NCBI GenBank assembly: GCA_903870185.1
Contig: CAIQCE010000154.1
Location: 1-5,943, forward strand
DNA length: 5,943 nt
Origin: an uncultured Gammaproteobacteria bacterium
Lineage (GTDB): Bacteria > Pseudomonadota > Gammaproteobacteria > Coxiellales > Coxiellaceae
Reading direction: 5' to 3'
In this document: positions 1 to 5,942 of the stretch, in pieces
Position numbering within the stretch: position 1 is the first letter of the stretch
Layout of the letters: each line of letters begins with the position of its first letter
Position numbers and translations under genes: made by a program
Notes under the pieces: generated by a model
The model's input: only the letters and a program-made list of their open reading frames with translations
Told to the model about the DNA's origin: nothing
Database searches by the model: none

Positions 1-1
1 C

Positions 2-1579
2 AATATTCAATTTTATATTATTGGGTATATCTCACTCTGGGTAGGGCTTTGTTTCTTTATGCGTCTTTTGGATTGGGTGAAGTTGAGATTATTCCCTAGT
101 ATTAGAGAGGATATTATGCTGAAAATGTTTTCTTATCTTAATCAACATTCACATCATTATTTTCAAAATAATTTTGCCGGTAGTCTGGTTAATAAGATTG
201 CAGACATGCAAGGTGGCGTCGTTGAAATATTAACAATTTTGGATGATTTATATGCACAGATCCTGGGGTTTATTATTGCATTAATTATGTTGTTATCAGT
301 GCAGCCTACTTTTGCCATGATTTTGTTGGTGTGGGCGGTATTATTTATTTTAGTCACTTTTGTTTTTTTAAAGCCCATTCAAAATATCTCGCATCTTTTT
401 GCTGAAAGTAAAACAACTCTAATCGGAAGAATGGTTGATAGTATTGGCAATATTGTCAATATAAGACTCTTTTCACGGCATTCAGAAGAAAATCAGTATG
501 TCCATAAAGCCATTAAAAATGCCGTCGGTAAGGATAGGAAAATGCAGGGGAAGATTATTAAAATGAGGTTATACTGGGATGTCAGTATTATTTCATTCAT
601 GAGTTTAAATATTATATTGTTGATTAATTTTTATGGTAAGGGTCTCGTTACTATTGGGGATTTCACATTTGTTATTGCTTTAGCAAGTAGTATCTTATGG
701 AATTTGTGGTTTGTGGCGGGTCAATTTGTTTCATTTTCAGAACAAATAGGGGTTTGTAAACAAGCGCTTTCTATTATTTCATGTCCTCATGAAATGGTTG
801 ATATTAATGGCGCAAAACCATTAATTATTTCAAAGGGTGAAATTAAATTTCACGATGTGAGCTTTCATTACAATGAAGGAGCTCAATTGTTTCGAAATAA
901 AAATATTATCATTGAATCAGGTCAAAAAGTGGGGCTGGTTGGGTTTTCTGGAAGCGGAAAGAGCACCTTTGTAAATTTAATCTTGCGCCTATTTGAAGTC
1001 GAGTCCGGTGAGATTACGATTGATAGTCAAAATGTGAATCATGTGACACAAGATTCATTAAGAGAACAAATTGCTTTAATACCTCAAGATATTACCCTTT
1101 TTCATAGAACCCTCATGGAAAATATTCAATTCGGCAATACTAAAGCTACTGAAAATGAAGTCATAGAGGCCTCTAAAAAAGCTCATTGCCATGAATTTAT
1201 CAGCCAGTTAGCTCAAGGCTACCAGGCAATGGTAGGAGAGCGAGGCATTAAATTATCAGGAGGGCAGCGGCAACGTATTGCTATTGCAAGAGCGATACTT
1301 AAAAATGCTCCCATCTTAATTTTAGATGAAGCGACTTCATCACTCGACTCCATTACTGAGGATTATATTCAGGAATCATTAAATGCATTAATGAAAGATA
1401 AAACGACAATCGTTATTGCCCATAGGCTTTCCACACTTTCAAAAATGGATAGAATTTTAGTATTCAATAATGGTGAAATTATTGAAGATGGTACTCACGA
1501 GAAATTGATTGCTGAAAATGGTCATTATGCTCGAATGTGGAAAATGCAAGCCGGTGGGTTTTTGCCTAGTGCAGCTTGA
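2..1579 (+). CDS. ABC exporter half-transporter, fused TMD-NBD, 5' end cut by window
   Basis: This is an inner-membrane ATP-driven exporter of the MsbA/ABCB type, in which one chain carries six membrane helices and one ATPase and works as a dimer. The frame is open to the left edge, so the Met codon at 59 is internal and the real start lies outside; 525 residues are visible, against roughly 580-600 usual. Numbering from that Met, membrane segments are visible at about -16 to 1, 62-82, 85-104, 173-193 and 202-221, fitting TM2-TM6. The ATPase has every key motif: Walker A GFSGSGKST (295-303), Q-loop Gln343, signature LSGGQ (399-403), Walker B ILILDE ending in catalytic Glu424, D-loop SSLD (427-430) and H-loop His455. 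It therefore looks functional. The substrate (lipid, peptide or drug) cannot be read from sequence. The stop codon is followed 5 bp later by a palindromic repeat. I am confident of the family but not of the cargo. Confidence 0.93.
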   Translation, partial: NIQFYIIGYISLWVGLCFFMRLLDWVKLRLFPSIREDIMLKMFSYLNQHSHHYFQNNFAGSLVNKIADMQGGVVEILTILDDLYAQILGFIIALIMLLSVQPTFAMILLVWAVLFILVTFVFLKPIQNISHLFAESKTTLIGRMVDSIGNIVNIRLFSRHSEENQYVHKAIKNAVGKDRKMQGKIIKMRLYWDVSIISFMSLNIILLINFYGKGLVTIGDFTFVIALASSILWNLWFVAGQFVSFSEQIGVCKQALSIISCPHEMVDINGAKPLIISKGEIKFHDVSFHYNEGAQLFRNKNIIIESGQKVGLVGFSGSGKSTFVNLILRLFEVESGEITIDSQNVNHVTQDSLREQIALIPQDITLFHRTLMENIQFGNTKATENEVIEASKKAHCHEFISQLAQGYQAMVGERGIKLSGGQRQRIAIARAILKNAPILILDEATSSLDSITEDYIQESLNALMKDKTTIVIAHRLSTLSKMDRILVFNNGEIIEDGTHEKLIAENGHYARMWKMQAGGFLPSAA

Positions 1580-1584
1580 TTTAC

Positions 1585-1608
1585 GGGGTCAGGCCCTGTC
1601 TTGACCCC
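1585..1608 (+). repeat. 24-bp palindromic REP-like repeat, copy 1
   Basis: The left arm GGGGTCAGG and right arm CTTGACCCC can form a 9-bp stem with one G-U pair around a 6-base loop (CCCTGT). It starts 5 bp after the ABC exporter stop and is followed by TTAAA. Copies 2 and 3 at 2811 and 4700 each match it at 22 of 24 positions and lie in the same orientation. Copy 1 has the most complete stem. There is no U-run on either side, so it is not a classical intrinsic terminator, although it could mark an mRNA 3' end. It resembles REP-type intergenic elements; no transposase that could move it lies in the window. Confidence 0.85.
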
Positions 1609-1620
1609 TTAAATTAGTGC

Positions 1621-1653
1621 TTTGAGCCGATTAATCAGCTTTATCGGCTCAAA
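1621..1653. promoter_or_regulatory. Upstream operator palindrome of fic
   Basis: A perfect 11-bp inverted repeat is visible: TTTGAGCCGAT at 1621-1631 and ATCGGCTCAAA at 1643-1653, separated by 11 bp. The core half-sites TGAGCCGAT (1623-1631) and ATCGGCTCA (1643-1651) start 20 bp apart, about two helical turns, as expected for a dimeric DNA-binding protein on one DNA face. The flanks would give a U-run before and an A-run after the stem on both strands, the wrong polarity for an intrinsic terminator. A DNA operator is therefore the better reading. The likely binder, by inference, is the winged-helix domain of the adjacent Fic protein. Confidence 0.75.
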
Positions 1654-1659
1654 AATAGA

Positions 1660-1688
1660 TTGATTTTGAGCCGATAAGGCTCCATAAT
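1660..1688 (+). promoter_or_regulatory. Predicted sigma-70 promoter of fic
   Basis: A -35 element TTGATT (1660-1665, four of six consensus bases) and a -10 element CATAAT (1683-1688, five of six) are separated by exactly 17 bp. Transcription would begin about 7 bp further on, at or within a base or two of the ATG at 1695, giving a leaderless mRNA. This agrees with the lack of a convincing Shine-Dalgarno sequence: the only AAGG lies about 15 bases upstream of the ATG. The -35 lies between the two operator palindromes and the -10 lies in the second, a geometry that fits repression. The promoter is predicted from sequence only. Confidence 0.6.
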
Positions 1689-1695
1689 CGGCTCA
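1667..1695. promoter_or_regulatory. Promoter-proximal operator palindrome, overlapping the fic start codon
   Basis: Half-sites TGAGCCGAT (1667-1675) and ATCGGCTCA (1687-1695) repeat the arrangement of the upstream palindrome: 9-bp arms with an 11-bp spacer. The two palindromes are 44 bp apart centre to centre, near four helical turns. The last base of this site is the A of the fic ATG, and the site covers the -10 element and predicted +1. A protein bound here would block RNA polymerase directly. The outer flanks are less symmetric than in the first palindrome. Confidence 0.75.
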
Positions 1696-2810
1696 TGAAA
1701 CTCTATAATTGGCAAAAACTAGATTGGCCCAATTTTCAGTATGATTTATCAAGCATACATGGAAGCCTGCTTTCTATTGCAGAAAAAACAGGATTGATAA
1801 AGGGTAAGTTAGCTCATCTCAATAAAGATCTTCAAGCTGAAGCTATGATTGATCTTATGGTTGAAGAAGCCGTTAAAACTTCAGAAATTGAGGGTGAATA
1901 TATTAGTCGCCCTGATGTTAGATCATCAATCAAAAATAAATTGGGGCTGAATCCTGATCCTGTAAAGATTCATGACAAACGTGCGCAAGGTCTGACGGAA
2001 TTAATGTTCGATGTCCGCAATACCTTTGAGGAACCTCTTACTGATTTAAAACTGTTTGATTGGCATTTGATGCTTTTATCGAGCTTCCCTAATCCCAATC
2101 TTAGAATTGGTTGTTGGCGCACACATGAGGATTCCATGCAAATCATTTCAGGGCGTAATGGGAAATGGGTCGTGCACTATGAAGCTCCCCCTTCCCATGA
2201 TGTCCCCAAGGAGATGGAAAGATTCCTTTTCTGGTTTAATGACACTGCGCCAAACAGTTCCAATACAATTCACTTTGCTCCCATACGTGCTGCTATTGCT
2301 CATTTGTATTTTGAGAGTATTCATCCTTTTGAGGACGGTAATGGCCGAATTGGGCGTGCCATTGCCGAAAAAGCTTTATCACAGGGGTTTGGTTATGCTG
2401 CAATGATAAGCTTATCTCAAGCAATTGAGTCAGATAAAAAAGCTTATTATGCCAGTTTGAATGCAGCCTCAAAAACAAATGAGATTACAGATTGGATACA
2501 CTATTTTGTAAATGTCATTAAACTCGCACAAACAGAAGTAGAATCGCAAATTAATTTTATTCTAAAAAAATCGGCTTTCTTTGATAAATTTAAAGATGTT
2601 TTAAATGAGCGGGAATTGAAAGTAGTTCAGAGAATGATGCAGGCTGGGGTGAGTGGCTTTGAAGGTGGAATGAGTGCCAAAAAATACATGGGAATAGCAG
2701 ATACTTCCAAGGCAACTGCTACTCGTGATTTACAACATTTATTGTCTATTCAAGTGTTCAAGCAAACAGGTAGCGGACCCAGTGTACGTTATGAGTTGAA
2801 TTTTGAGTGA
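1695..2810 (+). CDS. Fic family protein, DUF4172 N-terminus, Fic/AMPylase core, C-terminal winged helix
   Basis: Fic enzymes usually transfer AMP from ATP to a hydroxyl on a target protein. Residues 1-85 match the DUF4172 pattern (NWQKLDWPNF near the start, the run up to LGL near 85), which supports the ATG at 1695. A class II autoinhibitory motif TSEIEG lies at 62-67, with inhibitory Glu66. The full catalytic loop HPFEDGNGRIGR lies at 210-221, with His210 as the general base and Asp214 as the metal ligand. Residues 138-165 probably form the target-binding flap. The C-terminal part, about 302-371, looks like a winged helix-turn-helix. No essential residue is missing and no membrane segment or signal peptide is seen, so it is probably an active, self-inhibited cytoplasmic enzyme that also binds DNA. 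Four half-sites at its promoter suggest autoregulation. No separate antitoxin gene is adjacent. The target is unknown; AMP transfer is inferred from the family. Confidence 0.95.
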   Translation: MKLYNWQKLDWPNFQYDLSSIHGSLLSIAEKTGLIKGKLAHLNKDLQAEAMIDLMVEEAVKTSEIEGEYISRPDVRSSIKNKLGLNPDPVKIHDKRAQGLTELMFDVRNTFEEPLTDLKLFDWHLMLLSSFPNPNLRIGCWRTHEDSMQIISGRNGKWVVHYEAPPSHDVPKEMERFLFWFNDTAPNSSNTIHFAPIRAAIAHLYFESIHPFEDGNGRIGRAIAEKALSQGFGYAAMISLSQAIESDKKAYYASLNAASKTNEITDWIHYFVNVIKLAQTEVESQINFILKKSAFFDKFKDVLNERELKVVQRMMQAGVSGFEGGMSAKKYMGIADTSKATATRDLQHLLSIQVFKQTGSGPSVRYELNFE

Positions 2811-2834
2811 GGGGTCAGGCGCTGTCTCGACCCC
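2811..2834 (+). repeat. 24-bp palindromic REP-like repeat, copy 2
   Basis: The arms are GGGGTCAGG and CTCGACCCC around the loop CGCTGT. The outer six pairs are perfect, followed by an A-C mismatch and then G-U and G-C pairs. It directly abuts the fic stop codon with no spacer and is followed by TTAAA. It lies between the convergent fic and ank genes, ending 15 bp before the end of ank, so it could serve as a shared 3' boundary for both transcripts. It differs from copy 1 at two positions and from copy 3 at two others, mostly in the loop. Confidence 0.85.
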
Positions 2835-2849
2835 TTAAACAATTTTAAA

Positions 2850-4556
2850 TTATGTTCCGGCCCTTGGAATGGACGAGGCTGAAGCAGCACCCGCACCCGC
2901 ACCCGCATGAGCAGCAGCACTCGCAGCAGGAAGAGCAAATAGATCCTCAAATGCCTCCATTGGAGCACCCACTACTACTACACCTCTATAGGCCATCTGA
3001 GGTGGGGTTAGACCAAGCTTATTTACAGCTGTTGTATTTAGTCCAAAAAGCCTGACGAGAGCATCATATAAAGTTCGATTACCCTGAAAAGCCACTATAT
3101 GCAAAATCGAATTACCCGAATTATCAACCTTAATTAGATTAATGTCATGAGTTTCATTCAAATATGCCACTAATGCGATTGAACTACTTCGAGCCGCGAA
3201 TGCCATGGTTGAATTACCATCAAAATCGTTAGTGGCAACGTTCAAACCTAACTCAAGCAGCTTAGTGCACATATCGATTGATCCCCCTAAAGCTGCAAAA
3301 TGCAAGAGAGTCTCCCCCTTGTTAGTTGTAGAGTCTTTAGGCTCAATCGCTCCTTCAGCTTTCCAATTAAAATGATATTGCCTGATTGCTGTTCGCACTT
3401 TTTCTTTATCGCCAGCATCAGGATACCAAGAAGTATATTTTTTTCTAGCGTGTTCAGAAATAAAGGATTCTGGCTCAGCGGCCCAGGCTAAAGCCTTATC
3501 CAAAGCAGAGACCTTGCCGCTCATTGCTGCAGAGTGAACTACGGTTACACCACGAACACTTGGAGCCAACAAGGGCCAGCGATCACACCTAGCCAAGTCA
3601 GCGACATAATCCATAATCTCTCTTCCTCCATTAAGTGCAGCCATATGACCAATATGATAACCACTTAAGTTCGTCGTAATAGGATGATTGTTGTCCATTA
3701 AAACTTTACCACCATCAAGATCGATGGCTTTTTCCAAGACAAAGGGGTTGCCGCCTAATGCGGCCAACTGTTGATTTCTATATTCAAAGCGGGAGCAGCG
3801 AAGATAAGTCGGCACCTCTTTAGTCAGTGCACAAGAAGCTTCGTATTTAATTAAAGCTCGGCTAAGAGCATCTGGAGAGCCGCTCATTAAAATGCAATGC
3901 AATGGCGAGCCGATTACATTAAAACTTTCCTTATTATCCCATTTTAAACCATAGGCAGTTTCAGCTGCTCTTATTGCCGCCAATTCTCCACTCAAACAAC
4001 AAAGCTCCCATGGCTCTATTTTTGCTAACAGACCATAAACTGCATAATTTCCACCCGTGGATAACACAAATAAACGTAATCGTTCATAAAGATTTTTATA
4101 CTCTCTGATTACGCTTCGTGCTTTAAGTGCATCTAAGAGCTCAGACGTAACTCCTAAATCTTTAATTTTTTTAATCAATCGATCTTGATTATCAGCTACA
4201 GCACCAGCTCCACTCGCTGAAAATAAACCCGCGCCAGCACCCCTTCCAACTAAGGTCAGAGAGCTTCCTGCTGCTTCGGGCATGGCGGCTTGCAAAGATT
4301 CCAAAAAAGCATTGAGTCTCGCATTATTTACCAAGGTTGCTGCAGTAACTAACTCACTCATGTTCAAATCATAAGACTGTAAATGTCGTTGCAAAGCAGG
4401 CGCTGGAATAACAGTATCTTCTGACATAAATTCTAAGCTTGGTGTCTCTAAGAAATTTAGTAGCAGAGAAATTGCCTCAGGTAATACTGTTTCTGGATGT
4501 GCGAACCCAGCCGTTATTTCACTCAATAAATCTTTTAATTGTTTTTTTGTAAGCAT
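2850..4556 (-). CDS. Ankyrin-repeat protein, candidate secreted effector
   Basis: This 568-residue soluble protein has no visible signal peptide or membrane helix. Residues 1-95 are helical and not recognised. A Gly/Ala/Ser-rich linker follows at about 96-121. Ankyrin-like helix pairs run through the rest: near 215-240, 260-280, 298-322 and 336-358 (degenerate), then clearest at 414-446 (ETLLHFAALGG, then LLELGLNV), 447-478, 480-512 and a final partial unit ending LGLTPPQMAY. Ankyrin repeats bind other proteins; no catalytic motif is recognised. The last 25 residues are Ala/Gly/Ser-rich, after an acidic stretch MEAFEDLF (533-540). In Legionellales, acidic and small-residue C-termini occur in Dot/Icm type IV effectors, so an effector role is plausible but unproven. 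The ATG at 4556 has a good ribosome site. The gene converges with fic across 39 bp containing a repeat. Confidence 0.88.
   Translation of the reverse strand: MLTKKQLKDLLSEITAGFAHPETVLPEAISLLLNFLETPSLEFMSEDTVIPAPALQRHLQSYDLNMSELVTAATLVNNARLNAFLESLQAAMPEAAGSSLTLVGRGAGAGLFSASGAGAVADNQDRLIKKIKDLGVTSELLDALKARSVIREYKNLYERLRLFVLSTGGNYAVYGLLAKIEPWELCCLSGELAAIRAAETAYGLKWDNKESFNVIGSPLHCILMSGSPDALSRALIKYEASCALTKEVPTYLRCSRFEYRNQQLAALGGNPFVLEKAIDLDGGKVLMDNNHPITTNLSGYHIGHMAALNGGREIMDYVADLARCDRWPLLAPSVRGVTVVHSAAMSGKVSALDKALAWAAEPESFISEHARKKYTSWYPDAGDKEKVRTAIRQYHFNWKAEGAIEPKDSTTNKGETLLHFAALGGSIDMCTKLLELGLNVATNDFDGNSTMAFAARSSSIALVAYLNETHDINLIKVDNSGNSILHIVAFQGNRTLYDALVRLFGLNTTAVNKLGLTPPQMAYRGVVVVGAPMEAFEDLFALPAASAAAHAGAGAGAASASSIPRAGT
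2887..2907 (-). repeat. Hexanucleotide tandem repeat in the 3' end of ank
   Basis: Three perfect GCACCC units on the + strand (2887-2904) continue into a further GCA. On the coding strand they encode alternating Ala-Gly near residues 550-557. The unit is two codons, so changes in copy number would lengthen or shorten the tail without breaking the frame. This patch is much richer in G+C than the surrounding DNA. Confidence 0.7.
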
Positions 4557-4560
4557 GTTT

Positions 4561-4566
4561 CACCTC
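4561..4566 (-). promoter_or_regulatory. Ribosome binding site of ank
   Basis: On the minus strand GAGGTG precedes the ATG at 4556 by four bases (AAAC). The GAGG core is well placed, which supports this Met as the start. The contrast with fic, which has no usable site, is notable. Confidence 0.7.
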
Positions 4567-4585
4567 ATTGTCTATTAAGCAGCCA

Positions 4586-4611
4586 CTAAAGTTCTTTAGC
4601 GAGCCATTATC
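4586..4611 (-). promoter_or_regulatory. Possible ank promoter -10 with an adjacent palindrome
   Basis: Reading the minus strand, GATAAT (4606-4611) matches five of six bases of a -10 element. No good -35 element is found 17 bp upstream, where the T-rich run at 4621-4629 lies instead. Just downstream, CTAAAG (4586-4591) and CTTTAG (4594-4599) form a palindrome with a 2-bp centre that would fall at about +1 to +14, where an operator could act. The AT-rich composition makes such matches fairly likely by chance. Confidence 0.3.
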
Positions 4612-4662
4612 CTTGATAGCAAAAAAAAAGCTAGGAAAAGAAATGCCGTGAGAACTAAGGCC

Positions 4663-4676
4663 CTTCCGAGCGGAAG
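4663..4676. repeat. Short inverted repeat upstream of ank
   Basis: CTTCCG and CGGAAG flank a 2-bp centre, so RNA from either strand could fold into a five-pair stem with a four-base loop. No T-run follows in either direction, so it is not a standard terminator. The rest of the gap between ank and the next gene (4557-4731) holds an A9 tract at 4621-4629 and repeat copy 3; I see no small gene in it. Confidence 0.35.
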
Positions 4677-4699
4677 AAGTGAGCAAGAAAAATCAATCG

Positions 4700-4723
4700 G
4701 GGGTCAGGTCCTGTCTCGACCCC
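4700..4723 (+). repeat. 24-bp palindromic REP-like repeat, copy 3
   Basis: The arms are GGGGTCAGG and CTCGACCCC around the loop TCCTGT, followed by TGAAA, with one extra G before the left arm. It keeps the orientation of copies 1 and 2 although the gene that ends beside it is on the opposite strand; the stop codon of the broken SbmA-like gene begins 8 bp beyond the repeat. It has the same A-C mismatch as copy 2. Confidence 0.85.
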
Positions 4724-4731
4724 TGAAATTT

Positions 4732-5942
4732 CTAAAAATCAATATGTCGCTGATGTAACTCCTTCAAGCTTAATCGATGGCCTACGCTGATAATAGTAAT
4801 CCCAGGAATCTGTTCCATAATTAATTGATAAAGCATGGCTTCTGTTTTGAGATCCAATGCCGAAGTCACTTCATCCAAAAAAACCCATTCGGGTTTAAGT
4901 AATAGTATTCGAATAAACGCTAAGATTTGTTGCTCGCCCAAAGACAATTTTTGGGCCCAATGGTCAACTTGATCAAGCTTATCAATCATTGAATCCATTC
5001 CCGCTAATAATAGAACCGATTTGAGTTCTGCCTTGCTATGTTTTTCAAGGGGGTCAGGATAAATATTAGCTGAGGCTAGACTTCCAAGTGGTAAATAAGA
5101 TTTTTGAGGGATAAGTATCATTTTCCTTCCCTCTGGAAGCAATAAATTTCCACTCGCATGAGGCCAAATTCCCGCCAGAGTTCGAAGCAAGGTGCTCTTG
5201 CCTCGTCCCGAAGGGCCCATCAGTAAAAGTGATTCTCCCGCTTTTACTTGAAGTTCAATATTGTTGAAAAGAGTAGGGCCACCATTAGGGAGCTTTATAT
5301 GAGCATTTTTTAAGTGCAGTTGATTATCTGTTTGGTGTTCAAGGATTAATTCTTTTCCTACTTTATGATGGTGTATCGCCTCTTCAAAATCAGATAAACG
5401 AGCAATAACTGAGCGCCACGCAGCAATGTCTTGATAACTGTTAATCACCACCGATAATGACCCTGCAAAAGTGGTAAATGCACTTGATGTTTGCATAACA
5501 AATCCGATGCTTAATTTTTCACTTAAGAAGCGGGGTAGAGCCGCTAAAACACCAACCAGTATATTGAGGCTCGAGTAGCCGCTTTGGAAGAAAAATAGAT
5601 TACGTTGTGTTTATTAATGCGTAGGTAATTATCAAAGATATATTGAAAGGAATTTTTAAATCTTTCTTTTTCGGTGGGTTCTCCTTGTAACAAAGCGACT
5701 TGTTCGGCTGATTCTCTCAGGCGAACTAAATTATAACGAAAATTAGCATTAAATTTTTGTTGTTGATAATTAAGAGGGGCGAGTTTATTTCCTATTTTAT
5801 AGTTAATCCAGGTAGCACAAAAAGCATAAAATATTGCGAAAAACGCGACATAGCCTGGAATAGAAATTGAGTGGTCGGAGATATTAAATTTCAGACTTCC
5901 TGATAAATTCCACAAAATAACACCAAAAGCGATCAAAGAAAA
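4732..5942 (-). pseudogene. SbmA/YddA-like ABC transporter, frameshifted, 5' end outside window
   Basis: Two reading frames together encode one ABC_membrane_2-type transporter (SbmA/BacA/YddA group), an inner-membrane protein associated with peptide uptake or export. The upstream part (5544-5942) is open to the edge; the TTG at 5936 is not a credible start. It carries two membrane segments and the family stretch FRYNLVRLRESAEQ before ending at TAG (5544-5546). The downstream part (4732 to about 5594) resumes with FFQSGY, a further membrane region and the ATPase. Numbering from the Met at 5496, the ATPase has Walker A GPSGRGKST (94-102), Q-loop Gln131 in PQKSYLPLGSL, signature LSLGEQQ (185-191), Walker B WVFLDE with Glu209, and H-loop His240. 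Just after the signature, family-typical Arg and Ala positions are Ile, consistent with drift. Unless frameshifting rescues it, only a truncated permease would be made. A sequencing error is the main alternative. Confidence 0.85.
5591..5595 (-). other. Frameshift site in the SbmA-like gene
   Basis: On the coding strand a run of five T lies in ATC TAT TTT TCT TCC. The upstream frame continues as S-S-K-A-A and reaches TAG, while the frame beginning one base earlier gives FFQSGYSS, matching the F-x-SGY segment of the family. The downstream frame is itself closed upstream by TAA at 5611-5613, so the shift must lie between 5544 and 5613. Loss of one T from a run of six is the simplest cause. The heptamer is not a canonical X-XXY-YYZ slippery site, and five T is short for polymerase slippage. 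Confidence 0.8.

Noticed and set aside
1621..1653. Intrinsic terminator for the upstream ABC exporter
   Set aside because: The stem is strong, but on both strands the T-run precedes and the A-run follows, the wrong polarity, and identical half-sites recur over the fic promoter.
2107..2406. Alternative + frame inside fic
   Set aside because: It overlaps the conserved Fic core in another frame and has no family-like sequence.
2852..3055. Short + strand reading frame rich in His-Pro and Gln
   Set aside because: It is the antisense of the Ala-Gly repeat and C-terminus of ank, with no ribosome site and no recognisable fold.
3906..3914. GAGCCGAT match resembling the fic operator half-site
   Set aside because: It is a single isolated site within ank coding sequence with no inverted partner at the 20-bp spacing.
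1695..4556. Split AnkX-like gene (Fic plus ankyrin repeats in one effector)
   Set aside because: The genes are complete, convergent on opposite strands and separated by a repeat, and the Fic protein is the DUF4172/winged-helix kind, not AnkX-like.
5049..5058. GGGGGTCAGG, a possible fourth copy of the repeat left arm
   Set aside because: It lies inside the ATPase coding region, where it encodes the family-typical YPDP segment, and no right arm follows; it is explained by coding constraint and chance.
5585..5600. Programmed -1 ribosomal frameshift site
   Set aside because: The zero-frame codons TTT TCT do not form an X-XXY-YYZ heptamer and I saw no clear downstream pseudoknot; mutation or sequencing error is simpler.
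5544..5936. Separate 130-residue membrane protein with its own start
   Set aside because: The apparent start is a TTG within an open frame running off the window, and its sequence joins the downstream transporter half.
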